This document shows, piece after piece, positions 46,503 through 54,099 of a stretch of DNA of 64,000 bases (positions are counted from its first letter, which is position 1; each line of letters starts with the position of its first letter). The notes under the pieces were generated by a model. It was not told the origin of the DNA. It made no database searches and saw nothing but the letters and a program-made list of their open reading frames with translations. Location: contig NZ_SNYV01000019.1 of the NCBI RefSeq assembly GCF_004363245.1, positions 124,001 to 188,000 of the forward strand. Reading direction: 5' to 3'. Source of the stretch: Sphingobacterium yanglingense (lineage in GTDB: Bacteria; Bacteroidota; Bacteroidia; Sphingobacteriales; Sphingobacteriaceae). A program made the translations under genes and the position numbers.

Positions 46503-46976
46503 TTATCGGTTTTGAATTAATTCTATTGCTTTTTCCAAAACTTCATCTTTACCTGCTCGGATTCCACTGATGGTAGGTTTGAATTCAATATCATTTACGT
46601 CGCCTATAATACGGAGTGGTGCCAATTCATATTCTAGCTCATTTTTTGCACTTATGAAAAGTGGGATATATTCCTTTAATACTATATTCCAATTTTTATC
46701 CGTCAAGTATTTGTATGGAAAGAAGTACTGTATCATATTCGAATATCGGAACAGAGTGAGCAATCTATAGCCATCATCTGGATAAGGTATGTCACTATAT
46801 AGTTTTTCATTTCTAAAATCTGGGTGACCCACTCTTGGATCTACCGCTATATAGTAATGTTCATCCTGGTTTCTGTTATGGCGAAGGTCTCCCAAAGTCC
46901 AAATTTTTAATTCGTATTTCCAACAAGTTATCTCTCTCTCTACGTTGTTTTTTACTTTTAATAATCTGGCAATAAC
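46503..46976 (-). pseudogene. S41 peptidase relic, 3' part, catalytic core deleted
   Basis: The minus-strand open frame runs from a stop at 46979-46977 to 46503. It reads as the middle of a Bacteroidota S41 peptidase (ELKIWTLGDL, YYIAVDPRVGHPDFRNEK, DDGYRLLTLFRYSNMIQYF, NELEYELAPLRIIGDVND). It then jumps directly to what looks like the extreme C-terminus (KPTISGIRAGKDEVLEKAI). The protease core with the catalytic serine and lysine, about 200 residues or more in intact members, is missing at the joint near 46590. The upstream part of the same gene lies at 47690-48244. Non-functional as a protease. Confidence 0.75.
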
Positions 46977-47639
46977 CTAAATAACTCAAAGTCCCAGTTG
47001 TATTCGCCTTAGCTATATTAGGATGGTAATACTTCATAAATCCCCAGACTTTTCCCTAAAGGTGGTGCCCGGACACAACTTTCTATTGTTTCCATACCTC
47101 GAAATTGAGGGATAATGCGACGGTATACGAAAATTTGGACAATGTTGGGCAAGGTTGTACAGGCAGTGTACAAGCGCTGTACGGGCAAGCGCTTATGTGC
47201 CATATTCTTGACAGGTGGGGGGCATTTTTGGATGTCCTTTTGCGCCAGCCTTTGTAGCAAGTGGCCCAACTGATGAAGCAAGTGGCTTAGAAGTATGACC
47301 AAATAGACGGGATGATGAAGCAAGTGGTGCTGATGATGAAGCAAATGACACAGTTGCTATGTCAAAATGATCAGTTGATAAAACAAATTACGTAATCTAT
47401 TCACCAAATGGCACAGTCGATGAAGCAAATAAGACAGATGATGAAAGAAGTGGAGCATTTGATAAAGCAGAAGGTACAGTCGATGAAGTAAATTAGACAG
47501 ATGATGAAACAAGTGAAGCACCTGATAAAGCAGACGGTGTTGCCGATTGCCTTGTCCCTACTTGTTACTCTATCACTTTGTCACTCCGTCACCCCTAACT
47601 CTTTTTCACTTTACCCTCTAATATTCTTACTTTCGTAGA
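46977..47639. other. Foreign block splitting the S41 relic, with a heptad-repeat relic
   Basis: No intact gene. At about 47234-47548, plus strand, a continuous frame interrupted by four stops (TAG, TAG, TAA, TAA) encodes glutamine/methionine/lysine-rich coiled coil (MMKQ, LIKQ motifs). It includes a 63-bp direct repeat (47414 and 47477) of exactly three heptads. In the second copy a CAA codon has become TAA. The remainder shows no recognisable coding. The block ends at the epimerase stub, so it looks like part of another locus joined here. Confidence 0.55.
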
Positions 47640-47693
47640 ATGAAGAGGACGATAATAATCACAGGTGGTGCAGGCTTTATTGGCTCCCCATAG
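47640..47693 (+). pseudogene. 5' stub of an NAD-dependent epimerase/dehydratase gene
   Basis: ATG 47640 begins MKRTIIITGGAGFIGS, the canonical first beta strand and GxxGxxG nucleotide-binding loop of NAD-dependent sugar-nucleotide epimerases/dehydratases (RfbB/GalE type). After 16 residues the sequence switches to the antisense of the S41 relic, where TAG ends the frame. Only the start of the gene is left, so this is a recombination junction. Confidence 0.65.
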
Positions 47694-48244
47694 TTCGAGT
47701 TTTGGGGCATCTATTGATTTACCGTCGATAGTAAGCTGTAGATCATCCAGCCAAATTTTTCCTTTTCCTACCAATAATCCCCCAATAAGTATCTTCTCTG
47801 TTTTATCGGGAGCAAGTTGAAGAGTTATTTCATATTCTTTCCAGTCAGTCGTTCCAGTTATACCTCTTGACCTCATATTATCGAAAGCAATGTTGGGGTC
47901 GATCCGCATAATAATCCCGCGAAACCATCTCTTACATCTTCAGTTTTGATATAACCGGACAGGCGAATAGATTTTCCCATATAGTTATTAGGTAGAACGA
48001 TCGATAAAGCTCTAAAGTCAATGCTATCACTCGTGTTTTCTATAACAGCAGAGTACCTGCCATTTCTTGATTGTGTCGAATAGATATAAATCCTGTAACC
48101 ATCACTTCCCCAATCATTCCAGTTTCTTGGATATCCTTTTTCATGCTGCTCAAAACCGAGATTTAGTTTTTGCCTGTCGGGTGTTTGAGCACAACTGATT
48201 AACGAGCGAGGGCAAAGCGAAACAGCTCGAATCAAATGTTTCAA
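47690..48244 (-). pseudogene. S41 peptidase relic, 5' part, frameshifted
   Basis: The first frame (48244 to about 47915) gives a damaged signal region and the N-terminal beta-sandwich domain (LNLGFEQHEKGYPRNWNDWG, IRLSGYIKTEDVRDGFAGL). The continuation is in another frame from about 47909 (MRIDPNIAFDNM, TDWKEYEITLQLAPDKTEK, GKGKIWLDDLQLTIDGKSI). The joint near 47912 lacks what is probably a TGG codon base, a frameshift. The homology stops near 47690, where the epimerase stub begins on the other strand. The rest of the gene is at 46503-46976. Confidence 0.75.
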
Positions 48245-48270
48245 GAAATATATCAGAAAGTTTAATACAA

Positions 48271-49053
48271 CTATATCGTTAATTCCGGAATTTGAGGGCT
48301 AAATATGATAGGGGAGGTAATGGCCTTAATTAGCTCTTTCTTAAAGTCTTCTTTGGATATGTTGACCGCTCCGAATTGTGTTAACCAACTGTCTGCCGCT
48401 CCACTGATATGGAGCTTAAACCCATCTTCTTTTAGTTTGTTCAAAAGGTAACAAATCGCTACTTTACCGGCATTATCAATCGTTCTGAAAACACTTAATG
48501 ACACGAAGTACCCGTTTAGAGACACTCCAAAGGCACCCCCGATCAGTTTGTCATTTTGGTAGGTTTCGACGCTATGTGCTATTCCCATTTCATGAAGTTC
48601 TAACATGACCTTCATGTATTCAGGCGTTATCCATGTTGTTGTTTTGTCTCCTCGGGGGGTAGCACAGTTTCTTACGGTCTGTTCAAAATTGGTGTTCAGT
48701 TTGACTTCAAAGCGCTTGTGTGCTTCCTGAAGCCTGTTTTTCTTCAAAAAAGTTAATAATTCTTTCCTTATCTTAAAATCAGCTACGGGTATAATACCCC
48801 TAGGATCGGGGTCAAACCAGATAAATATGTCATTGTTGTCGACTTGAGGCATAGGGAAAGTACCCTGTAGAAAGCCTTGGATTAGCGTATACGGTGTTAG
48901 TTTGGCTTGTGCATGGGCCCAGAACAGAGCTTCTTCGGCTCCGCCTGATACCGTTATTAAACCGTTGTGAAGTATCTTTTGAAATAGCTTCATGGTAGAG
49001 CCTTTATACTTCGCTGGGATAACAGATGACACTATCTTTCGCAATACCCCCAT
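48271..49053 (-). CDS. Leucyl/phenylalanyl-tRNA-protein transferase-like protein, divergent active site
   Basis: A 260-residue protein of the Aat family: LIQGFLQGTFPMPQ and IWFDPDPRGIIP match the substrate-pocket region, CATPRGDKTTTWITPEYM and LHEMGIAHSVETY the core, and QFGAVNISKEDF the C-terminal part. In canonical Aat the motifs GESMF and D-x-Q carry catalytic residues; here the equivalents read SLSVF and HISG, so the acid and the glutamine appear lost. Aat adds Leu or Phe to proteins for N-end-rule degradation. This protein may be a repurposed paralog. It sits intact within a region of pseudogenes. Confidence 0.75.
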   Translation of the reverse strand: MGVLRKIVSSVIPAKYKGSTMKLFQKILHNGLITVSGGAEEALFWAHAQAKLTPYTLIQGFLQGTFPMPQVDNNDIFIWFDPDPRGIIPVADFKIRKELLTFLKKNRLQEAHKRFEVKLNTNFEQTVRNCATPRGDKTTTWITPEYMKVMLELHEMGIAHSVETYQNDKLIGGAFGVSLNGYFVSLSVFRTIDNAGKVAICYLLNKLKEDGFKLHISGAADSWLTQFGAVNISKEDFKKELIKAITSPIIFSPQIPELTI

Positions 49054-49096
49054 AATCTAAGTTCTTAGTTAATAGACTGATTAATTGTTGCTTATT

Positions 49097-49104
49097 CAAA
49101 AATA
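49097..49104 (-). promoter_or_regulatory. Probable -7 box of the Aat-like gene
   Basis: The minus strand reads TATTTTTG, a perfect TAnnTTTG, 43 bases upstream of the start. A possible TTG at 49133-49131 is somewhat far (26 bases). Confidence 0.4.
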
Positions 49105-49244
49105 GTGTTTTGTTTCTGTACTTAAGTATACAATTTGTGTGAAGTAAGTTTTACATCTCGTTATCTTACGCTCCGTCCGACCACTTAGCTATCCCTTCCC
49201 TATATGACTCCTTGCCGCCGTAATAGATTTTTTATGACATTGGC

Positions 49245-49643
49245 CTATTGTATTTTAAGATCATATGTATATGTTACTATCTCATTCATTCGGTTTATTT
49301 TTAGGTTCCTACCGTCAAATGTATAGTCGTAGTTCCCATTTAATATTAAACCGCCGTCAAATTCGGCGGTCCAGAAATTTTCATCATTAAAGGTGATTGA
49401 CTTTTTATCAAAAAAATATTTTCCTGATCCTCCTGCAGGGATTCTATTTGCGTTTGCAAGACAAGTGTATCTTTCATCTTTCAATTCTACTGTCGTCTGG
49501 CCTGTATGAGTACCTGATTCGTAAGTTACGGTAAAGGTACCTTTGTAAGTTCCCTGCTGGATCTGTAAATCATTCTCCTTCTTGCAGCCGAATAAAAGCA
49601 AGGCAGTAATAAGCATTGTAGGTAGGCATGTAATTGTTCTCAT
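49245..49643 (-). CDS. Small lipoprotein of unknown function
   Basis: A 132-residue lipoprotein: signal peptide with lipobox LLFGC (cysteine about 20), then a beta-strand-rich domain (GTYKGTFTVTY, TTVELKDERYTC, KYFFDKKSITF, NGNYDYTFDGRNLKI) that could form a small lipocalin-like barrel, a structural guess. It has no operon partner. A TACTTTCG box at 49699-49692 on its strand may be its promoter. Confidence 0.75.
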   Translation of the reverse strand: MRTITCLPTMLITALLLFGCKKENDLQIQQGTYKGTFTVTYESGTHTGQTTVELKDERYTCLANANRIPAGGSGKYFFDKKSITFNDENFWTAEFDGGLILNGNYDYTFDGRNLKINRMNEIVTYTYDLKIQ

Positions 49644-49914
49644 ATTATAGTCTATAATTTAAAGGGTTAATTAGTGTCTATTAGATAGTAACGAAAGTAT
49701 TTGAGATAATGCGACAGCGTTTATTCTTTCTTTTACATAAGCTATTTTGATTAGCACAGCTAAGTTCACATTGTCTTCTATGAGCTCCTAGAACCGGTTT
49801 GTAGGGATGAATTGGACAAGCTGTGCTCTGATTATTTATTAGAGTTTTATATCACATATTTCTTTCTCGACCAAAAATTACAACTTTAAAAATAAGATTT
49901 TATGTTTATAACTA

Positions 49915-50523
49915 ATGAATAGACCTTCTGTCCAGCTGCTCATTCTGGATAAAGAGATGCCTGCTTTAGATGGTATGGATCTGCTACAACAGCTACCTGT
50001 TGATATTTGTTGTGTAATGGTCACTGGATATACCGAATTTGCCTCCACAGCGTATAATACCTATATTATAGACTACCTGGTGAACCCCATTACATTCTCG
50101 AGATTGGCGTAGATGCTCCGCAAGGTAGAGGACAAGCTTGGACTAACTATGTCTATAGCTGCTCAGGAGATTATGAGCCGATATCTTACCATCAAGAGCA
50201 ACGGACAAAAGACACTGGTGCATTACGATGAGTTGTTTTATATCAAATCCGGGAAAGATGAATCGACCTTATATTTTGTAGACGAGAACTCCCTAACGGT
50301 CAAAGAGGGTATTGGTATATTTGAAGAAGACCTGCCCAACAGTGACTTTAAGAGGGTGCACAATCAATACATCATCAACAAGTCCTATGCCTGCTAAATC
50401 AAAGATGACATCTTAACGATCCGCTGTGGGCAAAATACAAAAAAGATAAATATAGGTCCCACTTACAAGCAAAATGTGGATTTGTGGTTTAACGACCTTA
50501 TGATAGGCCTAAACAATCTGTAA
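49915..50523 (+). pseudogene. LytTR response regulator with two in-frame stops
   Basis: One continuous frame of about 200 codons is broken only by TAG at 50110 and TAA at 50395. The first part is a receiver domain lacking its N-terminal strand (LLILDKEMPALDGMDLLQQL holds the phospho-acceptor region, followed by VMVTGYTEFAS and IDYLVNPITFSRL). The second is a LytTR DNA-binding domain (YLTIKSNGQKTLVHYDELFY, FKRVHNQYIINKSY). Intact members act with LytS-type histidine kinases. None is visible here. Truncation and stops indicate a pseudogene. Confidence 0.8.
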
Positions 50524-50527
50524 ACCT

Positions 50528-50905
50528 ATGGAAAACAAGAAAATATAGGTATTGTTGCTGAAGACAGCTCAGCGTATCCAGTAACTGTTGGAGATATTGG
50601 TTGCTCATAAAGAGAATGCATCTATGCGAAAAGAGGTTGATCTGTCGATAGAAGACGGTCCTGTACCCAGCAGGCGCCGTGTCGTGCACATCAGCGACCT
50701 AGTACTATCCGAGGGAGACTGGTTGATGGATACCGTCGAGGCCTGTGCCGAAATGGGGATATAGCGGGGCGCATTGGTATCGCACCGGAATGAAGGGCTG
50801 CTTAGAGAGGTACGCATCGGCAGAAAACAGGGGGGCGTACGTTTTATCTAGAGCGAGGTCGTCAAGCTCCGGGAATGGTATTCGGTGTGCAAGGAGAAGG
50901 TTTAG
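50528..50905 (+). pseudogene. HTH-domain protein relic with four in-frame stops
   Basis: From ATG 50528 to TAG 50903, 126 codons stay in one frame, with internal stops at 50546 (TAG), 50582 (TAA), 50762 (TAG) and 50849 (TAG). The reading resembles small Bacteroidota HTH_17-type proteins: MENKKI, LLLKTAQRIQ, a basic middle, then GALVSHRNEGLLREVRIGRK and SEVVKLREWY. Such proteins are common on integrative elements. It starts four bases after the LytTR relic. No frameshift is seen. Confidence 0.65.
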
Positions 50906-50959
50906 TTAGTCGTTAGATATTAGTATTTAGATTGGAGATAGGGGTGAAGGGAGAATAAT

Positions 50960-50996
50960 ACAATACGCCTGAAGTGGTTTGCTTCAGGCGTATTGT
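50960..50996 (-). terminator. Strong terminator of the GH92 operon
   Basis: ACAATACGCCTGAAG and CTTCAGGCGTATTGT pair perfectly over 15 bp with a 7-base loop, just beyond the stop of the minus-strand GH92 gene. A diverged copy of the same hairpin lies at 62091-62121. Confidence 0.85.
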
Positions 50997-51005
50997 GTTT
51001 AAAAT

Positions 51006-53273
51006 TTACTCTTCACTCATGGCAAAGGATGGTGGAGGATTTGCTGCACCCCATTCTTTGTTGGGAGTGTCCCCCATCTCAAAATGCAAGATACCTCCCT
51101 TAACTACTTCCTCATGGCCGATCCAAGCCCTGTCTAATGGGGTGCCATTGAGCCAGGCCTTCTGGATATATTTATTTGTTTTCGAAACATGGGGTGCAGT
51201 CACTTTAAGAGTCTTGCCTGAGGACAACTGGATACTGACCTCCTCAAAGAACGGAGTACCTATAGTATAGACCGGCAATCCGGGGGTTACGGGATAAAAA
51301 CCAATCATGGAAAACACCACAAATGCAGACATCCCACCACCATCTTCATCACCAGGTATCCCCATGAGGTCGCTCCTGAACCATTGATTAATCAGTTCCT
51401 TTACACGCTTCTGCGTCATCCAAGGCTTGCCTGCATATGCATATAGATAAGGAATGTGTAGGCTGGGCTCGTTGGCCATTGAAAACTGCCCAACATTGCC
51501 AGTATGATCGGGCAGCTGGCTGTAAAATTCAAACTTGCTGCGCCCCAAGGGCTCCCGGAATGTGCGGTCTAGTTCAGCTGCGAAGGTGTCTTTGCCTCCC
51601 ATTAATTGGATCAGGTCTGCAATATTGTGCGGTACATCCCATCTGTACACCCAGCCGTTGTTCTCTCCATAATATTCCCGTGCACCCTGTCCTCCTGCAA
51701 AACGGTAGTCAAAAGGTTCGATGAAATTGCCTTTTTTATCTTTGGGATGAAAGAAAAGGGTCGATTTATTAAATATATGCCGATAGTTGAGTGCATTTTT
51801 GAGAAAGGTGGCGGCGTCTTCACGTTTTCCAAGAGCTAGAGCTAGCTGTCCTAGAGACCACTCGTCATAAGAGGTCCCGAGGGTGACGGCCACAGGCTGG
51901 CGCTTTTCAAAGGGGTTTACCTCGTCGACATCCTCTTTTTCTCCGGGCTGTAGGGCTGGTATATAGCCATACTGTTTATAAAAGTCGTCTAACCAGCCTG
52001 CAGGTGCCCCAGACCATGGGGCTAGGGTTTTTTCTTGAACAGCGCTCTTACCAGCCTCGTAGGCTTTTAAGACATCAAAATTTCTTAATCCTTTGGCATA
52101 GGCATCGGCTATGGTCACCACCCCGTGATTGGAATTCATCCGGCGCGAGTCTCCGGTGATTTCCGGAAACGTGGGTAACCAAAAATGGTCCATCTGCTCC
52201 GCCATTCTAACATAGGAACTTAAGATGTGACTCTCCGTCGATTCATCAATAAGGATACGCAAGGGATGGGTGGCTCGGTAGGTGTCCCATATCCAGTCGT
52301 CTGTAAGAAATGGCACAGGGTCTTCATGTATTTGTCCATCAAAGGCACTGAAGTAACGACCGTCTTCCGATATATTTACTGGACGTTCGTAGCATCGGTA
52401 TAAGGCGGTGTAAAATACCTCCATGTCCTTGAGATTCGAACTGCTGACCCGGAACTTTGAAAGTTCATTATTCCACAGATCGCGCCCCTTAGAGGCCAGC
52501 TGTTCAACCTCAAAATTGGAAATTTCGCGTTTCAGATTTCTTTCGGCCTGTTCCAGGCTGATAAAAGATACGCCATAACGCATCTTTATCGTTTCGTTTT
52601 TACTGGCAAAACGTAGTGCACAGGCCAGCTTGCTACCCGTAGCTTGCCGCTCACTTTCCTTTAATATTCCACTTTGTATCATGCCCGATAGCGTGGGCTG
52701 CTGATCAAACTCCGCAATAAGGTAAACTGTCGTGTTATTGTCCAATCGTTGGGTTGCTTGTAGCTGCCGTCCCTTTATCTGAATAGTGCCTTCATCTGCA
52801 GTTAGGACAATAGCTTTTTCCTGTTGTCGGCCGAATGTCAACTGGTAGATGGCCGATTGGTGGGAGGGCGCGAAATTGACCTGTATATCCTCATCCAACA
52901 ACCGTACGCGGTATTGGTACGGTCGTATCTCTTCATTGTCATAGGTATAGGGGCTTATCTGTTGTAGATTGTCCTTTCCCTTCCAGTTTATCGGATGGAG
53001 TCCAAAAGCCGAGCGGCCACGATGGCTTGTTACAAGCAGCGGGAGGCCTTGAAGTTGATCGCCCGTGTAATCGTCGCGCTGTGGATAGACCCGCAGCATA
53101 CTATTGGGTAGATGTATCGTAGGGAATGTCGGTACTAAAAGATGACTAATATTACCTATATAGGGATTTACATAATCTACAGGGCTTTCCGACTGCTGTG
53201 CCGATGCCCCATAGCTGTTTGCTAAAACAAATGTGAACAAACAAAAGAAACGCGACAGAAAGGTTTTTATCAT
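51006..53273 (-). CDS. GH92-family alpha-mannosidase
   Basis: From ATG 53273 (MIKTFLSRF), a 755-residue secreted enzyme with a signal peptide (to about SAQQ). GH92 features are VDYVNPYIGN at the mature N-terminus, the region WDTYRATHPL, and the C-terminal GIPGDEDGGGMSAFVVFSMI followed by GFYPVTPGLPVYTIG. GH92 enzymes are calcium-dependent exo-alpha-mannosidases, mostly acting on alpha-1,2/1,3-mannose of N-glycans or yeast mannan; the exact linkage cannot be read. It is the last gene of system 3, giving that locus its probable mannose-glycan target. Confidence 0.92.
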   Translation of the reverse strand: MIKTFLSRFFCLFTFVLANSYGASAQQSESPVDYVNPYIGNISHLLVPTFPTIHLPNSMLRVYPQRDDYTGDQLQGLPLLVTSHRGRSAFGLHPINWKGKDNLQQISPYTYDNEEIRPYQYRVRLLDEDIQVNFAPSHQSAIYQLTFGRQQEKAIVLTADEGTIQIKGRQLQATQRLDNNTTVYLIAEFDQQPTLSGMIQSGILKESERQATGSKLACALRFASKNETIKMRYGVSFISLEQAERNLKREISNFEVEQLASKGRDLWNNELSKFRVSSSNLKDMEVFYTALYRCYERPVNISEDGRYFSAFDGQIHEDPVPFLTDDWIWDTYRATHPLRILIDESTESHILSSYVRMAEQMDHFWLPTFPEITGDSRRMNSNHGVVTIADAYAKGLRNFDVLKAYEAGKSAVQEKTLAPWSGAPAGWLDDFYKQYGYIPALQPGEKEDVDEVNPFEKRQPVAVTLGTSYDEWSLGQLALALGKREDAATFLKNALNYRHIFNKSTLFFHPKDKKGNFIEPFDYRFAGGQGAREYYGENNGWVYRWDVPHNIADLIQLMGGKDTFAAELDRTFREPLGRSKFEFYSQLPDHTGNVGQFSMANEPSLHIPYLYAYAGKPWMTQKRVKELINQWFRSDLMGIPGDEDGGGMSAFVVFSMIGFYPVTPGLPVYTIGTPFFEEVSIQLSSGKTLKVTAPHVSKTNKYIQKAWLNGTPLDRAWIGHEEVVKGGILHFEMGDTPNKEWGAANPPPSFAMSEE

Positions 53274-53377
53274 TTTTTCAAAGTTAGTATGTGCTAGCAC
53301 TCGTCCCGTTTAGGGATAAGGGCTAACACACGACTTGTATGGTTATAATAGGTTGTTGATGCGAAAGAAGCTAGTTA

Positions 53378-54082
53378 TTACTGAATCGTTATTCGTAGGG
53401 CCGGCGCATAGTTAAATTTGGCTTCGCTGGCATTCATCAGCGCTCCGATTCTAAAATAATAGGATTTACCTTTCATCAAATTTGTCGAATGCTGTGTCAA
53501 ATCAATTTCTAAGTGATAAGTATTCCCTTCGTCCACAGGACCGTTGATGGTCTGCTGCGCGGACACTTTATGTAGTGGCTCCCCCACATTAATTTCGGAA
53601 TGTGCAAACAGCCCGATTCGCTGTAAGGAATTGTCGACTGTCTTATCTAAATCGAAGGTGGCTATAATTTTATTGCCCTGTTGACTAATGTTGGGATTTT
53701 TAATACGCACATAAGGTATTACTTCAAAATTATGCGTCGTATTTCCACTTACTTTTATCTCCTGCGATGCCGATGGTACGAAATTGCCCCGTACAGCACG
53801 TATAGTATACGTATTCGCAAACATGAGTTTGTTCTGGTATGTACCGTCATTTTTAATAACCATATACTGTGTCTGCGGATTGGCATACCCATGTTCTACG
53901 TATTCAATTTGTGCTCCTCTCACGATATCTTGCTGGATTAGCTCTTTCGTTTCTGCATCATATATTGCGCCATAAATGCTAGCATTGGGGCCTTCGTAAT
54001 TATCTATTTCATTCAGTCCACAGGATGCTAACAGGAGCACTACACTCAGAGCGACTATTTTAAATGTATTTCTTGTGTTCAT
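53378..54082 (-). CDS. DUF3823-family lipoprotein
   Basis: A 234-residue lipoprotein with lipobox LLASC (cysteine about 21). The first domain is a beta-sandwich (ASIYGAIYDAETKELIQ, MFANTYTIRAVRGNFVPS) and the second an Ig-like C-terminal domain (GKSYYFRIGALMN). This is the DUF3823 layout found beside SusCD pairs. It starts 17 bases after SusD and is probably an accessory glycan-binding surface protein. Confidence 0.85.
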   Translation of the reverse strand: MNTRNTFKIVALSVVLLLASCGLNEIDNYEGPNASIYGAIYDAETKELIQQDIVRGAQIEYVEHGYANPQTQYMVIKNDGTYQNKLMFANTYTIRAVRGNFVPSASQEIKVSGNTTHNFEVIPYVRIKNPNISQQGNKIIATFDLDKTVDNSLQRIGLFAHSEINVGEPLHKVSAQQTINGPVDEGNTYHLEIDLTQHSTNLMKGKSYYFRIGALMNASEAKFNYAPALRITIQ

Positions 54083-54099
54083 GGTTCAATGTGTTTTCG

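Noticed and set aside
47018..47344. 108-residue minus-strand ORF
   Set aside because: Histidine/leucine-rich artefact opposite the heptad-repeat relic; no signal, motif or plausible codon pattern.
49915..50905. Stop-codon readthrough making functional LytTR and HTH proteins
   Set aside because: Not accepted as an annotation: the LytTR receiver lacks its N-terminal strand and six stops occur in two short genes; kept only as a question in the findings.
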